Source of the DNA: Lepidurus packardi
Lineage: Eukaryota; Arthropoda; Branchiopoda; Notostraca; Triopsidae
Assembly (NCBI GenBank): GCA_023053545.1
Contig: JAKZAN010000002.1
Coordinates: 5,006,375 to 5,070,374 of the forward strand
DNA length: 64,000 nucleotides
Reading direction: 5' to 3'
Shown: piece by piece, positions 11,301 to 22,800 of the stretch
Position numbering within the stretch: the first letter of the stretch is position 1
Layout of the letters: each line of letters opens with the position of its first letter
Program-made: the position numbers and the translations under genes
Notes under the pieces: generated by a model
The model's input: only the letters and a program-made list of their open reading frames with translations
What the model was told of the DNA's origin: nothing
The model's database searches: none

Positions 11301-11500
11301 CAACTTGTGTTGTTGTTTTTTATTTGTCCATCGGAAGTCTATAAACACAAAACTCGGCAAGTATTTTCCTTCTCCAAAGTCCTTCTCCTTTTCACACGTT
11401 TTCTGCAACTTGTGTTGTTGTTTTTTATGTGTCACCGGAAGTCTACAAACGCGAATCAGGAGAAGTTTTATCCTTTCATACGTTCTGTGTTTTCACTCGT
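11301..11500. repeat. 105-bp tandem duplication
   Basis: Copies start at 11301 and 11406 with CAACTTGTGTTGTTGTTTTT, each followed by a CGGAAGTCTAYAAAC block. The second copy is more diverged at its end. No coding function is seen in 10950-11650. Confidence 0.85.
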
Positions 11501-12020
11501 TTTGGGAGCCTTCCTCTGCGGGTGTGTTTGTTCACACTTATTTGTAAGTTTTAAACATTCTGTTTATGAATTGATTTCGTGCGTACTGATATTTTTCTCT
11601 TTTCTTTTAGTTTTCGGTGGCGAAATGAAGGGGAAGAGGAAGTAATCCTGTGCCAAGAGGTCAACATCTCCTAGCGAATCCGATTTCAGTTTAAAGGTCA
11701 TGGGGAGCTTCGGAGTGATGGTAGTAACACTTTAAATTTACATTTATAAGTTTTACTACTCATTGTTCCTTTCAGGCGAGCAAATAGAAGGCTGTTTTGG
11801 ATCGAATATTTGGATTGAAGTCGAATATGGATCACAAGATTTCGAAGCCATTTTTAAGATTGCGGTGAAGGATAATAAAGAGTCGACTTACATGCAGTGT
11901 GATGGAGCTAACTACACAGGTTTTGATTGCCGATGGATGCTTGTATTATGGATAATGCTCAGGTTAATTCACACGCTATGTTGGACCTCCTTTCTCCTTA
12001 CCTCCCTCCACTTGTTATCC

Positions 12021-12131
12021 TTTATTCGCAATCTCGCTCCAAGGTCAGGTACCGCGATTGGCAATGTTGGTATCACTCAGGTACAAGGGTCATATTAAAT
12101 ACTGAAACACAAGTCATTACATCCCTCCCTT
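12021..12131 (-). repeat. Polypurine tract and 5' edge of presumed gypsy 3' LTR
   Basis: On minus, about 100 bp downstream of the pol stop, the purine run AAGGGAGGGA (12131-12122) is followed at once by TGTAATGAC, the expected arrangement of a polypurine tract and the TG that opens an LTR. An AATAAA on minus (12026-12021) lies within the presumed LTR. The far end of the LTR cannot be set because no second LTR copy is present. Confidence 0.5.
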
Positions 12132-12231
12132 GTTTAGTTAGAAAGAAAATTACGTTTGTTCTTTTGGGAAAATTGAATAGTTAACGAAACACATTAAACC
12201 AAATTGTTTTCTTTGCACTGACATGCATTGA

Positions 12232-14340
12232 TCACTTCGAGAGCACATAGTCTTTCAATCGACTTGGGACGGCTCTTGTGCGTTGTGGGCGTGGCCTCCT
12301 CTTATCCGGCGGCTTCTCCCCTTCTTCGTGAACTTCTTGTTCTTCATGTTCGATTTCTTCACGAGCTTCCGCGTTTTGCCTCCTCTCTTGCTGGATGGGT
12401 GTCTGCTGCTTTTGCCATTGTTGATCAGGCTGCTCATCAGACACTGCTTCAGTGGAAGGCTGGAGAGTTCCTATCGGTGTAAGGAACCTCTTGAAGCTAC
12501 TAGCGTTTCTCGTGATTACTTTGTCTTCTTTCTTTGCTGTGACCATCGTCCCTTTCACCGCTGTGACGCGGTACGGGTTGCTTTCGTACTCAGGTTTCAT
12601 CTTATTGCGCAGAGGCTCTTTGTCTCGCAACAAAACCATTTCTTCAACCTCCAGGTTCTTCGGTTTGGCTTTGTTGGCACGGTCGGCGTGCAGCTTCATT
12701 TTTTCTTTTGCTCGTCGATCGTTCTGCAGTGCCTCTTCTGTCTTGCGACTGGTGTTGTCGCTGATCTTCACTTGCGGCAGCTTGGTGCTAATATTCCTTC
12801 CGAACATCAGCTGGGCCGGGCTGACACCTGTCGATGCGTGAGGAGTTGACCGATAGGCCAGTAAAAATGACGGGAGTCTTGTCTTCCAATCTACTCTGGC
12901 CGCTACAGACGTTCGCACTAATTTGTTGAGATTTCGCATGAATCTTTCTGCATCCCCATTGGCTGCAGGCCAATATGGTGTGATGCGGCGATGCTTTATG
13001 CCCTGCTTCTGAAAGTATGCGGACATCTCTTCGCTTTGAAATGGGGGACCGTTGTCACTTGCCACAGATTGGGGAATTCCAAAACGAGCAAAAATGTTTT
13101 CGAGTGTTATTATTACGGCTGACGCACTGGTGCTCTTCAGTACCGCGACCTCTGGGAACCTCGAGTGCTTGTCCACAAGCACCAAGGCTTTCTCTCCATT
13201 CGATAATCCAAAGAAATCCATGCTTAACTCGCTCCAAGGTTGTTCAGGCATAGCTGTCGGAATAACGGGTTCCTTGCCCTGCTCCACGGTGTGCAGCTGG
13301 CATTCAGAGCATCTGCTCACAACTTCCTCGACCTTACTGTCTAGCCCAGGGAACCATACATTCGCTCTGAGCCGCTGTTTCGTTTTGGTTGCTCCTAGGT
13401 GTCCTTCGTGAGCGATTTGTGTGACACGGAGTTGAAGCGAGCCTGGTACGCAAATCTTGTTTCCTTTCAGCAGTACACCTTCTTCCAAGTTAAGGGCAAT
13501 CTCTGTTCGGCACTGGAAATAGACCTTGCTCTTCTTGTGGACGTTACTCCAATTGCCTGTCTTTACAGCTTGCTTAACCAGTCGAAGGATCACATCGCTG
13601 TTCGTTGCTTCAGCTATGGCTGTTACGCTGAGTGCTGACGGTGTTGCCTGGTGACTTACCATTCGGACAACAGTTTCAGCACTCTCCGCAGCAATGGTGC
13701 TTCTTGACGCAGGTGAGGGCTGTCGGGACATGTAGTCCGCGGGGTTGGTTGCGCCCGGTATGTGTTCAACGGTGGCATCGTATGGGAGGAGTCTGATTAA
13801 CCACCTTTCTATACGAACGTTGACGTTGGCGACGCGTTTTCGGAACAGCCCTACCAACGGCTTGTGATCGGTACGTATAGTTACTGGCTTTCCAAACACG
13901 TATAAGTGATAGTACTCGCAACCCCATACTACCGCTAGCCCCTCTCGCTCTAGTTGAGAATACCGTTTCTCGGTCTCTGACAAAGAACGACTAGCATAGG
14001 CTATCACCCGTTCAACTCCTTTAACTGTCTGAATTAGGATAGCTGCTATGCCTACTGGACTGGCGTCCGTTACAATGATTGTTGGGGCGTTGGGGTCGAA
14101 AAATGTTAAGCTGTTTTCTCTGGTGAGTGCTTCTTTGAGGGCTGCTACCGCTCGGTCACATTCTTCTGACCAGATGTACGCCACTTCTTTTTTAGCAGTC
14201 TGCGTAAGGGCGCTGTAATTGTCGAATATCCGTTGATAAACCGCGAAAGATAGTTGGTTAAACCCAAAAAACTTCGTAATTCTCCTTCGTTCGATGGATT
14301 CGATGCGTGATTCGATGCGTTAATTATGGCGGTGGCTAAC
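12232..14340 (-). pseudogene. 5'-truncated Ty3/gypsy pol remnant (RT end, RNase H, integrase)
   Basis: A 650-codon open frame (14184-12232) contains RNase H (VTDAS, later TDHKPL), an H-H-C-C integrase zinc domain and an integrase core with its acidic residues in MDFFG, ASDNGP and NGDAERF. It ends with a Lys/Glu/Gln-rich tail. Upstream (14340 to about 14190) the last part of reverse transcriptase (E-L-R-S-F-L-G) is readable in another frame; the switch falls in a run of six A near 14185, suggesting a one-base loss. A 12-bp tandem duplication also lies in the RT part near 14300. RT, protease and gag upstream are missing, so the copy cannot move by itself. It is transcribed away from the POLE3/LRSAM1 genes and shows no sign of host use. 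Confidence 0.88.
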
Positions 14341-15300
14341 CTAATCAGTGCGATATCCGTGTTCGTCCTGCGATATCAGTGTTCACTTTTGTGGCTACAA
14401 CGCCTGGAACCCTGTCTGGAGGGATTGGCTGATTATCAACATCAACGAGGTGAGAGACGCCAGCATTGCGCGCTGGCTGATGGCCAGGGATGCGAATCTA
14501 CTGCAGGTTTAGTTCTTTGCCAGGACCGGAAAGGAAAGCGAAATGTAAGTTTTCTTTTGAATGCGTTTAACAATTTGATTAATTGGTCTTTCTTTATCTT
14601 ATCATAGTTGAAGTGGAAATAAAGCAACAATCTCAAGTGATCCATCGCGGTATTGCCTCGTTGCCATGATGCGAATTTGTCCGCAGCATGTCAGAGAACC
14701 GCAGAACCTCCATCGTCTAGCTTCCAGAATGTGAATTAGTTTCACATATAAATAAGGATGTAATAATGGTGAATTACAATGGAAGAGCGACAAACAGTAG
14801 ATGACACAACTTTTGTTAGGCAGAAAATCTGATCAAGCAGGAAATGATTGTGATTCTCCATTCGAAATCAGCGTCCAGGATCGGATCAATTTGCTCGTCA
14901 TTTTCGTAATTTTAATTTGGTCCCTTACAAGATTATGGACTCGTCGGCCTTGTGTCACAATCCGGCGGCTTGCAAATATGTCTTCCAAATCTGCAAAGCA
15001 CCCAGTGGGTTCGACGTTGTGTATTATTGTAAAAAGTTTTGAGAAGAATTGCTTCATATTTTTTTGTTTTTCTTGTAAAAATATATCCCTCCAGAAACAT
15101 TGTTCTAGTGCTGCCTTCTAAATTTGTTCGAATTTTTGTTCTGTGATTTTTTTTAGCTCTGGAAATTGGATTCTAATATTGTGCAAATGAGATGTTTTGC
15201 TTCCCACTGGAATTCCTTATTTGTTGTACCAAAATGTTCCCCGTAAAATTTAGTTTCCAAAAATGCCCTTTTTGTATTATTTGCAATTTTTGCAATAAAA
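14341..15300. other. Non-coding stretch with no recognised feature
   Basis: Several short open frames overlap here. One plus-strand reading near 14400-14515 looks protein-like over about 35 codons but then stops and matches no family I know. I see nothing else. Confidence 0.4.
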
Positions 15301-15499
15301 GTGAAAATTTTAAATATTCTTGCGTGATTTTTCAAAAAATCCGCTAAAAAAGAAGGCGTGGTTTCCGAAATGGACGAATCCTATTGGTGGATTGGACCAA
15401 AAAGGGGGCGTGGCTCCTTTTCGAGCTGGGAAAGCGTTTTCTGGGCTTTTTTCCATAAGGATCCCTGCACGATCAAGGGGGTCCCCTTGAAAAATCGTC

Positions 15500-15756
15500 A
15501 AAAATTGAGAGCCTCGCCCCTTTTCCCTGTTCCCAACTCCCCTGCTCGGTTTCCTATCCACGATATTCGAGCTCGTAATGCCGAAGCATCACAATTTCGA
15601 ATATGGGAATAGGAACCTTGCCGGGAAGGCATATGGTACAGGGAAAGGGAGCCATTTAATATTTCGTTTTTTCGACGAAATAAAGTGTCTCGACCGGGAA
15701 TCGAACCGAGGACCTTTCGGTCCCCAGTCGTGCGTGTTATCCACGCGGTCATGGGC
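15500..15756 (-). repeat. tRNA-derived SINE-like sequence
   Basis: The head (15756-15688, minus) contains an exact RNA polymerase III B box, GGTTCGATTCC (15707-15697). It also contains a perfect D-arm-like hairpin, GCGT with ACGC (15746-15732), and a partial acceptor pairing. T and acceptor stems carry mismatches and the anticodon arm does not fold, so this is not a working tRNA. The tail contains an ATTTCGT/ACGAAAT inverted repeat near 15660-15682. The body limit at 15500 is approximate. Confidence 0.5.
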
Positions 15757-16508
15757 TTATATATAAAGGTCGTTGAAACTCCTATAAATATAATGAAAGC
15801 TTAGCTGATGTACACTACAGAAAGGTGGTATCCATCTTTTTTCGGTTTATAAAAACAACGACGGTTCGCCTATGGGGTATACCTTGTATTCTTTGGAAAG
15901 TTTGCATCACTATATTGCACATACTTGTATATTTTTCACAATGTAAAAAGAAACCATACTCAATTTTTGCCTATTACTCAAAATCATTAAAAAAAAATAC
16001 AAGGCCGTGTGTTTGCTTTTAATTTATTTGTATTAAAATCTCTCACATACAATACACTTTTTTCGTATGATCCTAAGTTTAAATCCTTAGTTTAGATCCT
16101 TAGTTTAAATAACATGTAAAACACTGGTATTACTCAAGTGTGGGGAAATAACATCGTCTAATAACACCGCGGATGGCGCGACTTAAGCCTTTAGGGATGA
16201 TGGACACCGTTGATGGCACCGATGCTCAACCCCAGGCATTTTTGCTCCGTTCCATCTAGACGCTCAATTTGTCGGCTCCATCTAAACGCTCCTTGTTTTT
16301 ACCAAATGAGGCCCGTTATTACGACTAAAGAATAACTTTTTTTTTAGAAATCTTGACAAGTTTATTACTTTCCCAGAACATATAAGTCAACGCCATGTAA
16401 ACTTTAGATAATGAACTACGAACTCCAAAAGACGACACGTATGAGTGTCGCTTACTTGTGTGAACCGTGTTTCGTTCTGTTTTCCATCTCAACACGGGCG
16501 GGAAAACA
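15757..16508. other. Intergenic region upstream of POLE3
   Basis: No gene is seen. Three imperfect 17-bp copies of a TCCTTAGTTTAAA-like unit lie at about 16068-16110. The final 100 bp should hold the POLE3 promoter and 5' UTR; I recognise no TATA box or other core element. Confidence 0.4.
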
Positions 16509-17019
16509 ATGGCCGAGCGTCCTGAAGACTTAAATTTACCAAACGCCGTGGTGACACGAATAATAAAAGAATCCTTACCAGACGGCATTAATGTAGCCAA
16601 AGAAGCCCGGGCCGCCATTGCGCGTGCAGCGTCCGTCTTTATTCTGTACTCCACCACTTGTGCAAACAACGTTGCAATAAAATCCAACCGAAAAACCATT
16701 ACTGGCCAAGACGTGATTCAAGCAATGACTGACATGGAATTTGAGAAATTTGTAGATCCACTCAAACAGTATCTCGAAGGTAAAACTTTTGCATTTCCAA
16801 AGTTCGTGACTGTTTTTAAAAATCTTATAACAAAAACGAATTGTGCTCTTGATTTTCAAATTTGTAGGGTTCAAGAAGGGACTCAAAGACAAGAAAGAAG
16901 CCACTGCAAAACGCCTCAAAGAGAAGGAACAGACTGCTCCTGCTGATGAGGGCAGTTCGGACGAGCAAGCAGAAGAAAAGGAGAATGAAGTTGAAGAAAA
17001 TGATGAAGATGCTGAATGA
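16509..17019 (+). CDS. POLE3: DNA polymerase epsilon subunit 3 (CHRAC17-like histone-fold protein)
   Basis: Two exons, 16509-16779 and 16868-17019, give 140 residues; the 88-bp intron is GT-AG in phase 1. The start [20 protein letters not shown] matches the family N-terminus almost exactly. A histone fold occupies about residues 8-90 (helices around [17 protein letters not shown] and GQDVIQAM). A basic stretch (FKKGLKDKK) follows, then a tail of about 30 mostly acidic residues, as in animal orthologues (human protein 147 residues). In the family it pairs with POLE4 in the polymerase epsilon holoenzyme and with CHRAC15 in CHRAC/ACF nucleosome remodellers, in the nucleus. The gene faces LRSAM1 tail to tail. 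An in-frame upstream ATG at 16467 exists, but the 16509 start has the conserved N-terminus. Confidence 0.97.
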
Positions 17020-17028
17020 ATGAATTGT

Positions 17029-17087
17029 AATAAAAAATACACTGTAAACGTGCAAAGGGCCTAATAAACTTGAGATGTTTGAATAAA
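17029..17087 (+). terminator. POLE3 polyadenylation signals
   Basis: Three AATAAA hexamers follow the POLE3 stop at 17029-17034, 17063-17068 and 17082-17087. All lie before the LRSAM1 stop codon at 17148-17150, so the two transcripts could end without overlapping or overlap by only a short distance. Confidence 0.6.
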
Positions 17088-17147
17088 AAAGAGTGACGAA
17101 GGAGTCATATTATTCCCCAAAAGGCACCCTAGGTTAAGTCAATAACC

Positions 17148-19819
17148 TTAGTTCGAAAGGCAAACCTTTTGAGCGATTCTTGTGCGACAAAGAGGACAAA
17201 AGTCCAACGATTTTCCACACTGTGTACAGCAGCAGACGTGTCCACAATGTAAGAAGAGAAGCTGGCACTAAAAACACACACATTCGTATTAAAAAGGAAT
17301 AAAAACTCAAGAGTTTTCATGGAAAATTACCGATTGGTCGAGGCAAACGACGCAACAGGATTCCAGATAAACTTCATGTCCAAGGTCAGCAGACGCTGTA
17401 AACTCCTCCAGAGTCGGAGCAGAAGCTTCCGCTTCGAATTCTGGTGCCGAAGCTTTCAAAGGGGCGTCTTCCAGGCTTTGTCTGTGTGCTAGAACTTCCA
17501 AGATTGCTATCCGAGCTGAACTGTGTGCAATACCGACCTAAAAAGTGACGTTACGAAAGAAATGTGGCTATTTGGAAACTTATGCGTACTTGTTTCAATC
17601 GGTTATCGGTCCACTCGCCAGTAGCTAAGGAAACACGCTTGACAGACAGTAATAACTCATATTCCAGCGCCCCAGCTGCTTTGAGAATCTCGCGGGTCAT
17701 TGCATCCCCTTCCTCGAGTGCAGCTTGCGGCTTCGAGTCCAGTAATCGTTGGAATTGCAGCAGCCAATAATCTTTACTCTGACTCGCTCGCTGCTCTTCC
17801 AGCTCCAGCAAGAAGGCTTGCAATGCTTGCTGTCTTTCCTGCTGCTGCTCCAAAAGCTGCTTCAATAGCATCGCCAGATCGTGTCTCTTTTCAGACAAAG
17901 CGTTCTGAAAAAATACAAATAAATTTGAAAAAATGCAACTATGCCCGAAGTTTCATTACAAAGTTACCATTTCTGCCTGAAGCTTGGATGCTTTACGCTG
18001 AATCTCTAGGAGCGACAAGGTACTTAGTTCTTGGACAATGACTTCAATTTGGCTTTGCACTAAACGCCCACGTTCGTCCTTCCGCGACAGCAACGAAATA
18101 AAGGCTTGTTTCTGCAAGGTTTCGTCTTTGGACAACTGCGCCAACATCCCATCGTGGTCTGATTGACGGCTACTGAGCACTTGCTGAATCAACTCATCCA
18201 AATCCCCGTCACTGTACACCAAAAGAAAAATTGTAAAAATGATTAAAAAAGAGTCGTCGATTTTTGTAGAAAACACAACTAAAGTGCAAACAAGGGATTC
18301 CAACCTCGCATTTAAGATCTTGCACGGTCTGCGCATAAGTTGAAGCTCCTCTTCTAGTTGGTTTTGCATAAACTCTACGAAAAAAAACGTATACTTGTGG
18401 TAATTTAACCTTGAATTACATATTCCACGCAACAGGATTGCTTACTCATGACTTCTGATTTGCGTAACGTTGCATATTCCTCCTGACGTACTTGGAGGAG
18501 ATGATCTATCTGCTCTTGTTCGCGTTGTAGCATTGCCAGCACTGCACTGGGATCCCTGTGCACTTGCGAGATGGAAAGCAATGTCTGGATCGTGTTTTGG
18601 GCGTCTTCCTCTTGTTTTTCTAGATTCTCGAGTAGCAAACGCTTCGCCGCTTCTTGTTTCTTCTGAAAATCCAGCAGTTGCTCTTGAAACTTGCTCTCGT
18701 CGTTGCTCAACACCTTCAAAAGCTGAAAAAATCATTAAAAAAGGGGTTTTAAACCCATAACTTTGACAGAAATAGAGTTTCACCTTGGCTCTACTGGTCG
18801 TTGGCTCAATTTCGGAATCGAATTCGGCAGAAACACTTGTTTTGGCGCTAGAGTGATTACCCAACTCAAATTCTAGACACAAAACAAGGAAAATCAATCA
18901 GCTTTTAATTCAATTTACGGGAGGATTTACCTTTGAGAAGGAAGATTTGGAGAGATTCCCAGCCTTCTTGGCAAACTTCGGCCAGTTTCCCATCAAAGCT
19001 ATTGCTTTCACACGAAAAGCGTTTTAGGGATATCAACTGGCTTAGCTGGGAAGGCAAACGTGAAAGGCGATTGTTGCTTAGGTCCAACTCAGCCAAGTGC
19101 CCTAAGCGACCCAGTGAATTGGGGATATCTTTCAGCTTATTGTGGCTTATCGACAAGATTTCCAGACTTTTCAATTTCCCCAAGCTCTCTGGCAAGTGTT
19201 TGCATCTATTATAATCCAAATATAGCACCTATAAACGAAACAAAAGGCGTTAAACGACTCCGAAAGCGTGTTAATACGAACCTTTAACTCTTGTAACAAA
19301 CAAATCTCTTCTGGCAGCTTCTCAAGTGAGTTATGACTTAGGTTTAGTATGCGAAGGTGTGACAAATCTCCTACATTTCCTCCAGATTGCAGATTAACCA
19401 GGCAATTACTCTAAAATACACAAAAACATGGAGTTAATAAGGTTACATTCTGTAATGTAAGTGATTTTACACACCTGTAGCAGCAAAATTTCTTTTTGCA
19501 TGACTTTACACAGTGAATACGTGCCACTCGGAACGTGTTTCAGCTTGCAATGGGATAAGTCATATTCTTCGTTTGGGTTTTCTCGTGCCTAAACAATAAA
19601 TGACAGGTATTAGCATTAGATTCCGTCCTTAACGATGTAAAGCTTGTGTACCAAATACAATTTGTGCTGCAGTCTTGCCTTGAAGTCAACATCAACAACT
19701 CCTGCATTGCTGCTCCGGGGCGATAGCTTTGATCCATGACTTTCCATAGTGGTCACTGTGCTTCTTGTAGACTCTTTCTGTTTATCGGCATCGCGAGTGC
19801 CATGAACTACATTACCCAT
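17148..19819 (-). CDS. LRSAM1: E3 ubiquitin ligase LRSAM1 (LRR, coiled coil, SAM, RING)
   Basis: Eleven coding exons on minus: 19819-19652, 19588-19475, 19410-19282, 19228-18931, 18872-18784, 18722-18446, 18374-18305, 18211-17968, 17904-17590, 17537-17331 and 17267-17148. All introns are GT-AG (about 50-100 bp) and phases agree, giving 676 residues (human 723). Leucine-rich repeats span about residues 109-215 (L-x-x-L-x-L-S-x-N pattern). Long Gln/Glu-rich coiled coils follow, including [15 protein letters not shown], which closely matches the vertebrate protein. A SAM-like segment lies at about 535-590, and a C-terminal RING uses Cys630, Cys633, Cys645, His647 and the pair Cys661/Cys664. In the family it ubiquitinates TSG101 and intracellular bacteria in the cytoplasm. 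The start at 19819 has a good context (GCAATGG); a TAG acceptor about 12 bp upstream suggests a non-coding first exon. The usual P-[ST]-A-P motifs are replaced by A-S-A-P. Confidence 0.96.
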
Positions 19820-22800
19820 TGCTGCCTTGCATCTATTATTCAAAGGGTGGGAGCGTAAAAGAAGAAAAAATCAATTTTCTCAACGTTAAACATTGTAGGG
19901 CTTACCATGAAACCAAAAGCGTTCGCTCACTATCATCCCAGGCACTACGCAATTACACAATCATACAAGCAAGACGAGACTTGACCCCAAAACAGCGAGA
20001 AAAAACCTCTGCCTCCAGTTGATTGTTTGTATTCGTTACGCCGTAGCCGTCTAATATCGATCGTTCTTAATAATCGATTACTTTCCAAGGCGGTTAATTA
20101 CAAAAGTCACAACACCTTTCTAACACGTCCTCTGCAACTTTTCTATTCTTACTTTTATTGTTTTATGACAAACTAGCTGTCACTTCATTCAAAAATATCC
20201 ATTATAGCCGTTTAAATTTCATTTAGCCTTCTTCCTGGAACATATCAATCGAACCCCTAATCGATTTGGCAGGCAAAAGCGTTCGGCACGTGGCCACCAC
20301 CTTTCTGGCGGGCTTTTCAAAGCCGGAAACCGTTACTAAACGTTACCCGGCATCTACCCTAGTAGCTGTCAGGATTTCTAAAGATCTAGTTAAGGAAATC
20401 CTTAAGGGGCATCTTTGCTTATCGCATCCCATAAAAATTGATCTAATTTGCAAGGAGTCAGAAAAAGCATGTCGCGTCGGAAGCCAGGAAAAGGCGTAAC
20501 CCATTGACGAAGAGCCATTTTCCGTGTAGCTGTCCCAGATCGGAACGGCATGGCAATAGCGTTCCCTTTCTTTTTCTAGTACCTCCAGAGCTTTCCTCAG
20601 ATCTATCTCATGACTAGTTGTGTATGTTCTGCGTCCTCATCGAGGCCTCTTTTATTCAAAGGAAGGAAATGTGTCAACTCCCCAAGGTTTGCAGAGGTCT
20701 TATGCTGATCCGAGAGGGGCCGGCCCCCGTAATGGCCTAGCTCCACACTTTGCATGCCAAGTAACTTATAGATCGTCCAAACCATCTTCTTTTCCTGACG
20801 GGTGGCATATTTCTTTCGCGTCCCTGCCAACACCAATTGAGGCACTCTACCAGCTCCAATCACGAATGCCGTAATAAGCCTCGTCATATGCCTCCCTCCC
20901 AATCCTTTTTTCTTAGTGTAAAGAGATAAGTTTCATCTATTTTTTTCTTCCGTTTCTTTGGTTCCCCAACTAACGTGGGTTGTGACAGCCAGCTAACGGA
21001 AACGTCTTCAAACCGAATGCGACTCGGGGAAAAGGGCGAATTAGCATGCAGCTCTTGGTCTGTGTCCTCGTTAGATCCCCTCGTTGACCTGATGCGGTCA
21101 AGCAGATGCTGTAGATTGCCAGGGACGACAGTTTCTAGCTACCGGCGGACCCCCAAACCCAGCTAGAAAAAACGCTGGAGCACAAAAAATCGCTCGTGTC
21201 TCTGAACAGCCCAATCAAATTGGGGGAGCCCCGGCACCCCTTGTTCCTATTTAAGAACAACCAAACGTAAGAACGGGTTCTATTTCCGAGCCAACCCCAA
21301 CGAGAATTTCCTTCTAGTCTGGGCTAAACGATCGCCCAACGATACCATCTTTCCAACTTCCATAAATTCCTCCTGGTCAAATCTCGGAACTCCAAATAAT
21401 CGAAAGCGTCCTCTAATAACCGCCACTCCGACAGCAAGAACCTCTTCTCAAGGAATTGTCTTGGCAAACTTAAAGAGTATTTCCCTTGTTTTCTGAAAAT
21501 AAACCAAAATAACGACAACAAAGAATCACAAACTTAATAAAACAGTGAATAATGTGTTTAAAATAGCCACCGAAATTCTATGCTGGAACTTTCACAGGTA
21601 CCAGCCTGTAGTACACGTTGTTCTAAGAACGATGAATTTTGTTTCAAATTTGTGCGAATAACCGTTCACAAGTTATTAGCATGTAAACGTTGGCTGGAGT
21701 TACCATGGTTACTGTATACCTCCCTGACTTAAAACAGTAAACAAAAGCATGGCGGCCTGTGACGTCAGAGCCATTGGAACCTATTTTAGGAAATTTGTTA
21801 CTTGAAACGCTTGATTACTAATTCGCGTACTATGCAAAGAAAACTATGACTAGAAACTAGATTCCTTGTTCTATTTTCTGAGGTATAGTTGTCCTTGGTG
21901 GCTACCGTTTCTCTAAGCTGTAGTGAGAATCTAGGAAATTCATTGTTGTCGCACACTTTTGCTGCTTGGAAATGTGCGCTGCGCCAAGAATGAAAACTCT
22001 TTGGGGTTTTGAATCAAAAATTGGCAGATATTTTCCTGCAAGTGAAACAAAAAGGAAAATTCAGAAACAGGGTTAAACCAACAATATCAACACCTTGGAA
22101 TCGGGGGTAATGACAAGGAATGGGTAGGGGGGTAAGGTAAGGTTCATTCTTTTGGGAATTTATGTCCGAGTGAATTGTAATGTTGTTTTTGGTGAATTGT
22201 GATGTCCAAAAAAGTATTACACCATAAAATAAAAGAAAAAAAATAAGCGATCCTTTTCTTCACAACAAAATGAACCCAAAAGTATTGGCAACACATAATT
22301 CAAGAAAAACGCCACAAAAAGAGAAATCAAAGTATCCATAACAGGTCACTCGCATGATTTTTTTTTCGCACTGTTGGTATTTTTGTACAGATTATTTGAG
22401 TGTTTTCAGGAGAAAGGAGTGAAGGGAAGGGAAAGGGTTGGTTTATTTCTTCATCGTTTAATTGAGCACTCTTTCCTTCAACTTCTCACGAGCTATTATT
22501 GCCATTCTATGTCTTGAAAACCAGGCCAATACGTCTTTTTTCTCCCTTGTAACGCTCGCATGACCACCACACGCGAAAATAATCCCACTTTATAGTATGG
22601 CAACTATCACAGGTGGCTTTCCTCGTGGTTCTAAAGGGTTTCTGTCGGGTTGAGGACGAGAAGACGCGGCCCCAAAAGACGGAAAGGAAATTAAACCGAG
22701 TTTTTTGTTCATATATAATATATCTCTCCATGATAACGTTCGTGAATTGAAGGAGGGTTGGAGTAAGGTTATTGTTTCTCATTTCATGGGGACTGCGACA

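Noticed and set aside
14400..14515. Protein-like reading with W-R-D-W-L and N-E-V-R-D-A
   Set aside because: About 35 codons only, followed by a stop, and no family could be named.
15688..15756. Functional tRNA gene
   Set aside because: The B box is exact but T and acceptor stems have mismatches and no anticodon arm can be folded.
20266..20902. Overlapping short frames on both strands
   Set aside because: No motif, no splice structure, and similar coding strength on both strands.
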